This document shows, piece after piece, positions 45,546 to 54,167 of a DNA stretch of 64,000 nt (its first letter is position 1; each line of letters opens with the position of its first letter). The stretch spans positions 620,001 through 684,000 of the forward strand of contig NZ_NNRK01000034.1 in the NCBI RefSeq assembly GCF_002252475.1, read 5' to 3'. A model generated the notes under the pieces. The model was not told the origin of the DNA. It did no database searches and worked only from the letters and a program-made list of their open reading frames with translations. This DNA is from Brucella rhizosphaerae (GTDB taxonomy: Bacteria > Pseudomonadota > Alphaproteobacteria > Rhizobiales > Rhizobiaceae). Both the position numbers and the translations under genes were made by a program.

Positions 45546-46475
45546 ATGGCGAACAATAACGGTATTAAGCACTTCATTGACCTCTCGACCGTTCCGGCCA
45601 GCGAACTTCGCGCCATTATGGAAGATGCCAAGGCACGCAAGGCGCGCCTGAAGGCTGGTGAACTCGAAAAGCCTTTTGCCGGCAAGGTGCTGGCAATGAT
45701 TTTCGAGAAACCATCCACGCGTACCCGCGTCTCGTTTGATGTTGGCATGCGTCAGCTCGGCGGTGAGACGATCATGTTGACAGGCTCGGAAATGCAGCTT
45801 GGCCGCAGCGAGACGATCGCGGACACAGCCAAGGTGCTTTCGCGCTATGTGGATGCGATTATGATCCGCACGACATCGCATGATCGCATGCTGGAACTGG
45901 CTGAATATGCGACCGTTCCGGTTATTAATGCACTGACCGACGACACACACCCTTGTCAGATCATGGCTGACGTTCTTACATATGAGGAACATCGCGGTTC
46001 GATCAAAGGCAAGACCTTTGCCTGGATGGGGGACGGTAACAACGTCCTGCATTCTCTTGTGGAAGCCGCGGCGCGTTTTGATTTCAACGTCAATATCGCA
46101 ACGCCGGAAGGCAGCGAGCCGAAGCAGCAATATATCGATTGGGCAAAGGCAAACGGCGCGAACATCATGTCCACAGCGGACCCGGATAAGGCGGTAAGCG
46201 GTGCAGATTGCATCGTGACCGACACTTGGGTTTCGATGGGGCAGGAAGATCACGCCCGTGGCCATAATGTTTTCATGCCCTATCAGGTTAATGCACATCT
46301 GATGGCTAAAGCTGACCAACAGGCGCTTTTCATGCACTGCCTGCCCGCGCATCGCGGCGAGGAAGTGACCGACGAAGTGATCGACGGCCCTCAATCGGTC
46401 GTATTCGATGAAGCTGAAAACAGGCTCCATGCCCAGAAAGCTATTCTGGCCTGGTGCCTGCAAGGCGGCATTTAG
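45546..46475 (+). CDS. argF: Ornithine carbamoyltransferase
   Basis: A 309-residue transferase that makes citrulline from ornithine and carbamoyl phosphate. The carbamoyl-phosphate motif [14 protein letters not shown], the HPCQ motif and the ornithine-side [19 protein letters not shown] are complete. ATG 45546 is 4 bases after the argD stop; the frame stays open upstream into argD. It forms an arginine synthesis pair with argD and is followed by hslO. Confidence 0.96.
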   Translation: MANNNGIKHFIDLSTVPASELRAIMEDAKARKARLKAGELEKPFAGKVLAMIFEKPSTRTRVSFDVGMRQLGGETIMLTGSEMQLGRSETIADTAKVLSRYVDAIMIRTTSHDRMLELAEYATVPVINALTDDTHPCQIMADVLTYEEHRGSIKGKTFAWMGDGNNVLHSLVEAAARFDFNVNIATPEGSEPKQQYIDWAKANGANIMSTADPDKAVSGADCIVTDTWVSMGQEDHARGHNVFMPYQVNAHLMAKADQQALFMHCLPAHRGEEVTDEVIDGPQSVVFDEAENRLHAQKAILAWCLQGGI

Positions 46476-46484
46476 GAGCATAAA

Positions 46485-47507
46485 TTGTCTGACAAGATCA
46501 GCAATGAGCAAATCGAAGTCGAAGACATCCAGATCGCTCTGGAAGACCTCGACTTCGCCGGTGACGATGCCGTTGTGCCCTTCCAGGTGGAGGGGCTCGA
46601 CGTGCGTGGTCGCGCCGTACAACTGGGCGGCAGCATTGACGCTATTCTGAAGCGCCACAACTATCCGGAACACGTCGCACGCCTTCTCGCCGAAGCGACG
46701 GTTTTGACTGTGCTTCTTGGCACGTCTTTGAAATTTGAAGGCAAGTTTATCTTCCAGACCCAGTCTGGCGGCCCTGTCGATATGCTGGTGGTCGATTTCC
46801 GCACGCCGCGTTCCGTACGTGCCTATGCGCGTTTTGATGCTGAACGCGTCAAGGAAGCTGTAGCGGCAGGACAGACCCGTCCTGAGGAACTGCTTGGTCG
46901 CGGCACGCTGGCTTTCACCGTTGATCAGGGTGCCTATACGCAGCGCTATCAGGGCATTGTTGCTCTTGATGGATCGACGCTGGAAGAGATTGCACGCACC
47001 TATTTCCGTCAGTCGGAACAGATTCCTACCGATGTGAAACTGAGCGTTGCCAAGCTCGTTGAGCGCGGTGCTGACGGTAAACTGGTCGAGCGCTGGCGCG
47101 CTGGTGGTCTGGTTATTCAGTTTCTGCCTGAATCTGAATTGCGTTCACGTGTGCCGGATCTTCCGGGTGGTGATGGTGACGAAAACACGATTACGCGCGA
47201 TCTGGAAGATGACGGCTGGGATGAAGCGCGCTCGCTGGTCGGCACGATTGAAAGCTCTGAGCTGACCGATCCGCAAGTTGGCTCGGAACGTTTGCTTTAT
47301 CGTCTGTTCCATGAACGCGGCGTCCGCATCTATGAAGCCGTTCGGGTTCTGGATGAGTGCTCGTGCTCGCGTGAGAAAATCGAAGGTGTGTTTTCCAAGC
47401 TCTCGGCTGAAGAAATTAAGGACAGCATTGAGGACGGCAAGATTTCCGTGACCTGCGAATTCTGCTCGACGCATTACGAGTTTGACCCAGCGCAGTTTGC
47501 GAAGTGA
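46485..47507 (+). CDS. hslO: Redox-regulated chaperone Hsp33
   Basis: A 340-residue heat-shock chaperone activated by oxidation of a C-terminal zinc centre. The four zinc cysteines are in CSCSREKIEG and CEFCSTHYEF, intact. The start is a TTG after TAGGAGC, 9 bases from argF's stop. The N-terminal about 40 residues are acidic. Being in the argDF unit is common in Rhizobiales genomes and has no clear metabolic link. A strong terminator follows. Confidence 0.95.
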   Translation: MSDKISNEQIEVEDIQIALEDLDFAGDDAVVPFQVEGLDVRGRAVQLGGSIDAILKRHNYPEHVARLLAEATVLTVLLGTSLKFEGKFIFQTQSGGPVDMLVVDFRTPRSVRAYARFDAERVKEAVAAGQTRPEELLGRGTLAFTVDQGAYTQRYQGIVALDGSTLEEIARTYFRQSEQIPTDVKLSVAKLVERGADGKLVERWRAGGLVIQFLPESELRSRVPDLPGGDGDENTITRDLEDDGWDEARSLVGTIESSELTDPQVGSERLLYRLFHERGVRIYEAVRVLDECSCSREKIEGVFSKLSAEEIKDSIEDGKISVTCEFCSTHYEFDPAQFAK

Positions 47508-47595
47508 TCAGGCGCGCAGCTGGAAAAGTGTGACGCGGTTCTCTGATAGACTGAGCAACAGGTAAAATATTCATGGCGTCGATAGGCGCTCATAG

Positions 47596-47626
47596 AAAAA
47601 GGCGCTTCGTGAGAAGCGCCTTTTTT
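47596..47626. terminator. Bidirectional intrinsic terminator between hslO and apaG
   Basis: Arms AAAAAGGCGCTTC and GAAGCGCCTTTTTT enclose GTGA, flanked by A and T runs. The T run overlaps the apaG stop codon. Confidence 0.9.
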
Positions 47627-48017
47627 AATTCAGTGTACGACGTGTCTCTGGAATATCGAGAGAGAAGGCCGGAATATTGACTTCAAAAGCGTTGCCGTCG
47701 GAAGCCTGCATCTGATAGCGCCCGACCATCACACCAGATGTGGTGGAGAGTGGGCAGCCTGAAGAATACTGATAGGAATCACCGGGATTCAGCGTCGGCT
47801 GATCTCCAACGACACCGTCTCCCTTTACTTCTTCTATATGACCATTCCCGTCAGTGATCTGCCAGTAACGCGAGCGCAACTGTATGGTGTCAGAAGAATT
47901 ATTGGCGATAGTAATCCGATAACCCCAGACGTAGCGGTTTTCTTCAGGCTCTGACTGATCTTCAAGATAAAAGGGCTCGGCTGTTACTTCGATACCCCGC
48001 GTTACCGCTCTGTACAT
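47625..48017 (-). CDS. apaG: ApaG-family protein
   Basis: A 130-residue fibronectin-type beta protein of the ApaG/DUF525 family, with the family segments [20 protein letters not shown] and [20 protein letters not shown], then MVGRYQM. The role is unresolved; mutants in enterobacteria affect Co2+ and Mg2+ resistance. ATG 48017 gives the usual length and has a GGCGGG-type site; the frame is open upstream to 48134. It is monocistronic, 174 bases downstream of metZ. Confidence 0.92.
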   Translation of the reverse strand: MYRAVTRGIEVTAEPFYLEDQSEPEENRYVWGYRITIANNSSDTIQLRSRYWQITDGNGHIEEVKGDGVVGDQPTLNPGDSYQYSSGCPLSTTSGVMVGRYQMQASDGNAFEVNIPAFSLDIPETRRTLN

Positions 48018-48190
48018 ACGCACCCGCCTTTGAATCGCATCAAGTCTTCGTCTTTCACCTATCGCGAAAGTTGCGCTGGAGGTCAACGATTTGAAGCGGA
48101 CAATTGCGTTGCAATTGCCAAAATGTTCCGGCAATTGCGTTGTTTATGCATCATTTTGCGATCAAAAGACGCTAAAATAGCACATTCGCG

Positions 48191-49384
48191 TTAGCGAGCA
48201 GCCTTCAGCGCTTCCAATACATCTTCGATCAGATCGTCTGTGTCCTCAAGGCCCACAGAAAAGCGCAGCATACCATCCGAAATTCCGAGTTCTGCACGCG
48301 CTTCATCGGTGAGGCTCTGATGCGTGGTCGTGGCCGGATGTGTGATGATGCTCTTTGCATCGCCGAGATTATTGGAGATGCTGAAGACCTGAAGTGCATT
48401 TTCAAACTTGAATGCTGCTTCTTTGCCGCCTTCCAGTTCCAGTGCAATCAGCGTCGAGCCACCGGTCATCTGACGCGCGATAATATCTGCTTGCGGATGG
48501 TCGGCGCGTCCCGGATAGATGATCTGCTTGACGCCAGTCTGACCTGCAAGGGCGTCTGCTACTGCGGCTGCCGATTGCGTCTGCTGACGCACGCGCACAC
48601 CGAGCGTTTCGAGCCCCTTGAGCATGATCCAGGCATTGAATGGGCTCATACCCGGACCGGTATGACGGAAGTAAGGCTGCAAAACTTCTTCGGTCCATTC
48701 CTGATCTGAAAGGATAATGCCACCCAGGCAACGGCCCTGACCGTCAATGTGTTTGGTGGTCGAATAGACAACGATATGCGCACCCAGTTCCAGTGGCTTC
48801 TGGAAGAGTGGTGTTGCAAATACGTTGTCCACGATCAGCTTGGCACCGATCTCATTGGCGATGTCGGCGACAGCAGCGATGTCGATGACTTCCAGCGTCG
48901 GGTTCGACGGGCTTTCAAGCAGCATCACTTTGGTGTTTGGACGGACAGCAGCTTTCCAGTTTTCAATCTGCGCGCCATCAATAACGGAAATTTCCACGCC
49001 ATATCGTGGCAAAAGCGTTTCGACGATATAGCGCGACGAGCCGAAAACAGCGCGGGCACAAATCAGGTGGTCGCCAGCCTGTACCTGACACAGGATGGAT
49101 GCCGCAACCGCAGCCATGCCCGATGTCAGTGCGCGTGCATCTTCAGCACCTTCAAGCGCACACATGCGCTTTTCAAACATATCGGTGGTTGGATTAGCAT
49201 AACGCGAATAGATGAACCCCGGGTCTTCACCCTTGAAGCGAGCCTCAGCGGCTTCCGCCGTTGGATAGAGAAAGCCCTGTGTCAGATAGAGGGCTTCTGA
49301 CAACTCTGCGAAACCCGAACGCAGCGATCCTGCATGAACGAGTTGAGTTGCCGGGCGGAACTTGCGGGTAGTCTCATTCGTCAT
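48191..49384 (-). CDS. metZ: O-succinylhomoserine sulfhydrylase
   Basis: A 397-residue trans-sulfuration PLP enzyme. The pyridoxal lysine lies in STTKHIDGQGR, and SGMAAVAAS and YSRYANPTTDMFEKR are visible. It makes homocysteine from O-succinylhomoserine and sulfide. The start at 49384 (MTNETTRKF) follows GGAA. The longest open frame continues to 49582, but that stretch is the SAM-II riboswitch and terminator, so a start there would be wrong. Regulation by SAM is shown by those elements. Confidence 0.94.
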   Translation of the reverse strand: MTNETTRKFRPATQLVHAGSLRSGFAELSEALYLTQGFLYPTAEAAEARFKGEDPGFIYSRYANPTTDMFEKRMCALEGAEDARALTSGMAAVAASILCQVQAGDHLICARAVFGSSRYIVETLLPRYGVEISVIDGAQIENWKAAVRPNTKVMLLESPSNPTLEVIDIAAVADIANEIGAKLIVDNVFATPLFQKPLELGAHIVVYSTTKHIDGQGRCLGGIILSDQEWTEEVLQPYFRHTGPGMSPFNAWIMLKGLETLGVRVRQQTQSAAAVADALAGQTGVKQIIYPGRADHPQADIIARQMTGGSTLIALELEGGKEAAFKFENALQVFSISNNLGDAKSIITHPATTTHQSLTDEARAELGISDGMLRFSVGLEDTDDLIEDVLEALKAAR

Positions 49385-49441
49385 TTTTCCAACCTGTCGA
49401 AAGCTGGTCGGCCGGGGCATGGTGACGCCTCGGCGGCCAAT

Positions 49442-49475
49442 AAAAAACCGGCCTTGCGAAAACGCAAAAGGCCGG
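49442..49475 (-). terminator. Regulated terminator of the metZ riboswitch
   Basis: On the minus strand the stem CCGGCCTTTTGCG/CGCAAGGCCGG with a TTTT loop is followed by a T run. It lies between the riboswitch and the metZ start, 57 bases upstream of it, so it must be the expression platform. Confidence 0.9.
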
Positions 49476-49492
49476 TAACGAACCGCGGCCTC

Positions 49493-49544
49493 ATTTAGCG
49501 AATTCTTTAACGTGGCTGCAAGCCGGCCGGCCAAATCACCACGG
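49493..49544 (-). ncRNA. SAM-II (metA-type) riboswitch
   Basis: The minus strand carries the characteristic core: GTGGTGATTTGG, a GGCCGG stem, CTTGCAGCCACGTTAAA and GCTAAA, which is the known SAM-II pseudoknot pattern. It is followed by a terminator and metZ, the standard target. SAM binding should cause early termination. Confidence 0.93.
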
Positions 49545-49756
49545 AACACTTTTTCCTTATGCCTCTTGGGCGGGGTCGTCAATGCCAGAAGGATCAGTTT
49601 TCAGGAAAACGCCAGTCTGCCAAAGCATTGAACCCTGCGATTCCTGCGGAAAACCAGCGAACTGCGGGGTTTCAGGGTTGGCATTGAGGCTCAGAGCGGT
49701 CAATGGTCATAGACCAGTTTTAAGCCAGTTTTTAAAAAGTCACGGAGTTCAGTGTT

Positions 49757-50848
49757 ATGACGCAGAGGGACGCAGGAATTCTGGCAGATGCGGATATTGC
49801 CGCACTGTTTGACAGCGGGTTGCTCGTATCTGCACGTCCGCTGGATGCCGACCAGATTCAGCCTGCCAGCCTTGATCTGCGGTTGGGTGTGAAAGCCTAT
49901 CGTGTGCGCGCATCCTTCATGCCCGGTCCCGGTACGCCGGTTATCGATAAGCTCGAACGCCTCAAACTTCACGAGATCGATCTGACTGCGGGCGCAGTGC
50001 TGGAAACAGGCTGTGTCTATATCGTGCCACTGCTTGAAAGCCTGTCACTTTCACCAGAGCTTTCAGCATCTGCCAATCCAAAGAGCTCGACAGGTCGTCT
50101 TGATATCTTCACCCGTGTCATCACCGATGGCGCGCAGGAATTCGACAAGGTTCCGGCCGATTACAAAGGCCCGCTTTATCTTGAAGTCAGCCCGCGCACA
50201 TTCCCGATTGTCGTGCGAACCGGTTCGCGTCTGTCGCAGATCCGCTTCCGAAAGGGGCGTGCGCAGCTGAACGAAGCTGAACTTTCGACCCTTCACCAGA
50301 ACGAGACGCTCGTCGCTTCTGAAATGCCGAATATTTCCGGCGGTGGCATCGCGCTTTCTGTCGATCTGTCAGGTAGCGAAGACAGGCTCATCGGCTATCG
50401 CGGTAAGCACCACACGGCTGTTGTTGATGTCGACAAGCGCGCAGCACACGATGTGCTCGATTTCTGGGAGCCGATCTATGATCGCGGGTCACGCGAACTG
50501 GTGCTTGATCCCGATGAGTTCTACATCCTCGTTTCGCGGGAAGCTGTGCACGTACCGCCGCTTTTCGCAGCTGAAATGACGCCTTTCGACCCGCTGGTCG
50601 GTGAATTCCGTGTGCATTATGCGGGCTTCTTTGATCCCGGTTTCGGCCACAGCTCTGCTGGTGGCACTGGAAGCCGTGCGGTTCTGGAAGTGCGCAGTCA
50701 TGAAGTCCCGTTCATTCTTGAACATGGCCAGATTGTCGGCCGTCTTGTTTATGAGCACATGTTGAATCGCCCGAAGGCGCTCTACGGTGTCGATCTTGGA
50801 TCGAACTATCAGGCGCAACAACTCAAGCTCTCCAAGCATTTCAGGTGA
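49757..50848 (+). CDS. dcd: 2'-deoxycytidine 5'-triphosphate deaminase, long two-domain form
   Basis: A 363-residue protein that should deaminate dCTP to dUTP. The usual Dcd has about 190 residues. Here two dUTPase/Dcd-like halves are joined: the first (about 30-180) holds NPKSSTGRLDIFTRVITDG, and the second (about 190-363) holds FYILVSREAVHVPPLFAAEM and VHYAGFFDPGFG. This long form is known in alphaproteobacteria. It starts at an ATG after a gap rich in CG, opposite the riboswitch. Domain division of labour is inferred. Confidence 0.88.
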   Translation: MTQRDAGILADADIAALFDSGLLVSARPLDADQIQPASLDLRLGVKAYRVRASFMPGPGTPVIDKLERLKLHEIDLTAGAVLETGCVYIVPLLESLSLSPELSASANPKSSTGRLDIFTRVITDGAQEFDKVPADYKGPLYLEVSPRTFPIVVRTGSRLSQIRFRKGRAQLNEAELSTLHQNETLVASEMPNISGGGIALSVDLSGSEDRLIGYRGKHHTAVVDVDKRAAHDVLDFWEPIYDRGSRELVLDPDEFYILVSREAVHVPPLFAAEMTPFDPLVGEFRVHYAGFFDPGFGHSSAGGTGSRAVLEVRSHEVPFILEHGQIVGRLVYEHMLNRPKALYGVDLGSNYQAQQLKLSKHFR

Positions 50849-50924
50849 TTGCACTCTTCTTGGTTCCGCCTTTATAAAATAGGCCCGCCTTATAAGTAAG
50901 GATGAGGCGGAGGAGGTCGGTAGA

Positions 50925-51923
50925 GTGAAGCATGGGAAGGAATGGGAACGGGAGAACACAATAGATGTGCCGCCGCGCCGTCTGTTGGTGGGTATCGTTG
51001 CATTGCCGGGCTTCACACTGACGGCACTGAGCCTGTTTCTTGATCCGTTCCGACTGGCGGCCGATGATCGCGATAAAAGCCGACAGATCAGATGCGGGTG
51101 GAAAATCTGCACAATGTCCGGTGATCCGGTCACGTCGAGTTCCGGCATGGTAATCGAACCTACCGCAACCATCGGTGAGCTTGATGAATGTGACTATGTG
51201 GCCGTGGTGGGAGGTTTGCTTGCCCAATATCGCCCACGACAGCAGGCACTGATTGATCTCATCAAGAGGGCGGACAAACGCGGCAAGACGGTGGTCGGCC
51301 TTTGCACAGCCGCTTTTCTGCTTGCTGAAGGCGGATTGCTGGACGACCGCAATTGTTGTGTAAGCTGGTTCCATCGCGACGATTTCCTTGATCTTTTCGA
51401 TGGCCATACGGCTGATACGACCAGCCTTTTTCATCGCAGCGGTCGGCACTATACTTGCGCAGGTGGGCTGGGCGCTGCGTCGTTGTCTCTGTCGATCATC
51501 CAGAATGAAATCTCGGAGGAACTGGCACGTAAAAGTGCCTCCATCCTGATGATCCCTTATGAACTGGTGCGTTCGGAACAGCCGGCACTCAGCTTCAATG
51601 GCGTTCGCTCGCCGATGATCCGCAGGGCGATCCGTATTTTCGAGGAAACGCTGGAAGAGCCAGTGCCGATGATCGATGTGGCGCGCAAGCTTGGCATCTC
51701 TGTGCGTCAGATGGAGCGCGGTTTCCGCATGGCCGTGGGGCGCACTGCGTTCGAGGTGCGCGAGGAGCTGCGGGTCAAGAAAGCGCGTGAGCTGTTGTTG
51801 GAAACCGGGCTTTCGCTTCTGGAAGTGGCTGTTGCCAGCGGCTTTACGGATACGCGCAGCATGAACCGTTCGTTTTTCAGGCAGAAGCAGAAAGCCCCAC
51901 GCGAATATCGTAAACACCACTGA
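50925..51923 (+). CDS. GlxA-family AraC-type regulator
   Basis: A 332-residue regulator with an N-terminal DJ-1/PfpI-like domain (residues about 20-190; the nucleophile-elbow position reads VGLCTAAFLLAEGG) and a C-terminal AraC helix-turn-helix pair (about 230-325: VPMIDVARKLGISVRQMERGF and LSLLEVAVASGFTDTRSMNR). The start is GTG 50925 after GGAGGAGG. The family commonly controls catabolism of quaternary amines or glycine betaine, but no such gene is adjacent, so its targets are unknown. Confidence 0.9.
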   Translation: MKHGKEWERENTIDVPPRRLLVGIVALPGFTLTALSLFLDPFRLAADDRDKSRQIRCGWKICTMSGDPVTSSSGMVIEPTATIGELDECDYVAVVGGLLAQYRPRQQALIDLIKRADKRGKTVVGLCTAAFLLAEGGLLDDRNCCVSWFHRDDFLDLFDGHTADTTSLFHRSGRHYTCAGGLGAASLSLSIIQNEISEELARKSASILMIPYELVRSEQPALSFNGVRSPMIRRAIRIFEETLEEPVPMIDVARKLGISVRQMERGFRMAVGRTAFEVREELRVKKARELLLETGLSLLEVAVASGFTDTRSMNRSFFRQKQKAPREYRKHH

Positions 51924-52068
51924 GTTTGTGAGATAACTTGCGAATCCCGCACTGACCTCCTATTTTCCGCGACGAAACTGCCAGTTTGGCAGAGGGGCTG
52001 AAACGCGGTGCATTCTATCGTATCCAAGCGACGCGTTTAAAGCCTTTGTTTTTACGCATGTCTTTAAC

Positions 52069-52092
52069 GGAAAACCGGTTCCCACTTTTCCG
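52069..52092. repeat. Dispersed palindromic repeat copy
   Basis: Read on the minus strand it is CGGAAAAGTGGGAACCGGTT then TTCC, a close copy of the CCGAAAAGTG family. Confidence 0.6.
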
Positions 52093-52119
52093 AGACATGG
52101 TTTGATGCAGGAGATTTGC

Positions 52120-52386
52120 ATGTCTGATGGTGTAAACCGTTTCCTTGGCGACTCGCCAGCGCGCGTGCTGATCAAGCTTGTGCTGATCTCGCTTGTCGTG
52201 GGCGTAGTGATGAGCGCATTCCACTGGACGCCTTATGATATACTTTATGGCATCCGTGATTTTGTTCTGCGTCTCTGGAATATGGGCTTCTCAGCCATTG
52301 CTGGTTTTGCCGATTATCTCATTCTTGGCGCGGCAGTTGTCATTCCTGCCTTTATTTTGCTCCGTATCCTGAGCTACCGGAAATAA
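52120..52386 (+). CDS. Small membrane protein (DUF6460-like)
   Basis: An 88-residue protein with two membrane helices, at about 18-38 (LIKLVLISLVVGVVMSAFHW) and 60-82 (YLILGAAVVIPAFILLRIL). The N-terminus MSDGVNRFLGDSPARV and the WTPYD segment are typical of an uncharacterised Hyphomicrobiales family. ATG 52120 follows AGGAG. It is single, between a repeat and the CAP-domain gene. The role is unknown. Confidence 0.75.
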   Translation: MSDGVNRFLGDSPARVLIKLVLISLVVGVVMSAFHWTPYDILYGIRDFVLRLWNMGFSAIAGFADYLILGAAVVIPAFILLRILSYRK

Positions 52387-52465
52387 TCAGAGCGTTTAAG
52401 CCAAGGATGCGAAGCATTTTTGTGCCGAACAATGCTCCAATTTGAACCGTTCAGAAATCGGACAG

Positions 52466-52948
52466 ATGCAGCAGAACGACACGTTTATTCTTTCCCGGCG
52501 TGGTTTTTTGATCCTTGCCGGTGGTGCACTGGCTTTTGCGGCCTTGCCCGCAGGCTTTGCGAATGCCGCGGCAGACGTCGATCCAACAGAATTGTTCAAT
52601 CAAATCCGCAAGGCCAACGGCCTGTCGTCGATGGCAACTGACAGCAAGCTTGAGCAGGCAGCTCTTTATCAGGCACGACGTATGGCAGCCCATGGCAAGA
52701 TCGGCCACTCGGTAGGCTGGGGCAATGGGTTTGTATCAAGGCTCAAACAGGCCGGTATTCGTGGACCTGCCGCGGAAAACGTGGCCTCTGGTCAGCCCAA
52801 TACACAAGCCGTCTTCGATGCCTGGATGAAATCACCTGGCCATCGCAAAAACATGCTTGATGCGACTTTCCAGCATTACGGCCTTGCCTGGGCAACGCCA
52901 GAGAACAATCCACGTCGCATTTACTGGGCGATGATGCTGGGGCTTTAA
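52466..52948 (+). CDS. CAP-domain (SCP/PR-1) secreted protein
   Basis: About 160 residues with a Tat-type signal (SRRGFLILAGGALAFAALPAG) and a CAP domain marked by GPAAENVASG and SPGHRKNMLD, the usual cavity histidine and glutamate. Bacterial CAP proteins are exported and of unclear function. ATG 52466 is taken as the start; a TTG at 52442 is possible. It overlaps the convergent TetR gene by 4 bases. Confidence 0.85.
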   Translation: MQQNDTFILSRRGFLILAGGALAFAALPAGFANAAADVDPTELFNQIRKANGLSSMATDSKLEQAALYQARRMAAHGKIGHSVGWGNGFVSRLKQAGIRGPAAENVASGQPNTQAVFDAWMKSPGHRKNMLDATFQHYGLAWATPENNPRRIYWAMMLGL

Positions 52949-53544
52949 ATCTTATCTTCAGCTAAAAGCCCTGAAGCCAGATGTTGAAACACCTCTACAG
53001 CCTTTTTCAGCGCAGATGCCGGGTTGTCGCTTGCGGCAACCCAAAGTGCAGCATTCAGCGCCGCGCCGCTTAACAGTCGCGCTGCAGCATCCACATCGAC
53101 GGGCTTCAAAACGCCTTCCGTAACCAAAACTTCGACCGTTTTGCGAGTGACGTCGAGGCAGGCATTCTGGCTGGGCCATTGCGAGGGGTCGCCAAGAAAA
53201 GCCGGGCCGTCCAGAAGCACGATGCGCTGCACTTCTGGTTCCAAAGCCATCTCAATATAGGTCGCAGCCTCTGTCATCAAAGCAGCCCAAGGGTCTGCTT
53301 CTAAGGAAGCTGCATTCTTTGCGCGTGAGGCCATTTCGCCATCAATCTGCGCGACAACGGCAGCCAGCAGTCCCTTTTTGTCCCCGAAATTATGATAGAG
53401 CGCTCCGCGTGTCAGTCCCGCTTCCGCTGTCAGATCATCCATGGATGATGCTGCAAAACCCTTTTTGGCAAAGGCTTTTCTCGCCGCAGCCAGCAACAGC
53501 TGGCGGTTTTCCATCATGGTTTCAGCGCGAGACCTCGGGGCCAT
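52945..53544 (-). CDS. TetR-family regulator
   Basis: A 199-residue regulator with an N-terminal helix-turn-helix (about 15-60, ASSMDDLTAEAGLTRGALYHNFGDK) and a C-terminal domain of the YttP/AcrR-like type. ATG 53544 follows GGAG. It is divergent from a RidA gene with two identical-arm operators between them, so it very likely controls both. The inducer is unknown. Confidence 0.88.
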   Translation of the reverse strand: MAPRSRAETMMENRQLLLAAARKAFAKKGFAASSMDDLTAEAGLTRGALYHNFGDKKGLLAAVVAQIDGEMASRAKNAASLEADPWAALMTEAATYIEMALEPEVQRIVLLDGPAFLGDPSQWPSQNACLDVTRKTVEVLVTEGVLKPVDVDAAARLLSGAALNAALWVAASDNPASALKKAVEVFQHLASGLLAEDKI

Positions 53545-53563
53545 GCAAATCTCCGTTATTGAC

Positions 53564-53600
53564 ATACGGTTCGTATATGAAATACACATACGTTACGTAT
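53564..53600. promoter_or_regulatory. Two copies of a TetR-type operator
   Basis: ATACG-GTT-CGTAT (53564-53576) and ATACG-TTA-CGTAT (53588-53600) share perfect 5-base arms, and both extend to ACATACG...CGTATAT. Their centres are 24 bases apart, in the gap between the divergent regulator and RidA genes. Confidence 0.75.
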
Positions 53601-53647
53601 ATCAAATTTGCAGACCAGAGAAAAGCTGCATACCGAAAGGATATTCT

Positions 53648-54040
53648 ATGACCCGCACCGCTGTATTTCCCGATGGCCGCCAAGACCTTTACGAACAAAA
53701 CGGATACTCTGCTGCCATTCGCTCCGGCGATCTTGTTTTCGTATCAGGGCAGGTCGGCAGCCGCGAAGACGGATCGCCTGAACCTGAATTCAAGGCACAG
53801 GTTGAACGTGCCTTCGATAATCTGCGCAATGTATTGGCAGTGGCGGGCTGTACTTTCGATGACATCGTGGACGTGACCACTTTCCATACCGACCCGCAGA
53901 ACCAGTTCGCCACGATCATGGACGTGAAGTCCCGAATGTTTGCCGAAAAGCCCTATCCAAACTGGACGGCCGTCGGCGTAAACTGGCTCGCTGGTTTCGA
54001 CTTCGAGATCAAGGTTATTGCGCGCATTCCGAACGAGTAA
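53648..54040 (+). CDS. RidA/YjgF-family protein
   Basis: A 130-residue trimeric enamine/imine deaminase-like protein: GDLVFVSGQVG near residue 35 and the C-terminal NWTAVGVNWLAGFDFEIKVIARIP. The usual arginine of the Rid active site in the R(V/I)-EI motif near the end is replaced by a K (FEIKVIARIP), so it may belong to a non-archetypal Rid subgroup. AAAGGA precedes the ATG. It is controlled in all likelihood by the divergent TetR regulator. Confidence 0.88.
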   Translation: MTRTAVFPDGRQDLYEQNGYSAAIRSGDLVFVSGQVGSREDGSPEPEFKAQVERAFDNLRNVLAVAGCTFDDIVDVTTFHTDPQNQFATIMDVKSRMFAEKPYPNWTAVGVNWLAGFDFEIKVIARIPNE

Positions 54041-54167
54041 CCGCGTCCAATCTCTCCTGACATAGCGCTGTCAGACCTGCGACAATGCGGTGGCCGAATT
54101 ATCTGTCGTTTCCAGAAATTCCAGAGTAGAGCTTCCTCCAATTGCTAATTAGTTGTTGGGGTCAGCT

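Noticed and set aside
44441..45748. A 435-codon open frame antisense to argD and argF
   Set aside because: It spans two sure genes on the other strand and shows no protein family features. The frame at 45447-46673 is rejected for the same reason.
50841..51920. A 359-codon frame antisense to the GlxA-type regulator
   Set aside because: Shadow of a clear AraC-type gene; no ribosome site or domain.
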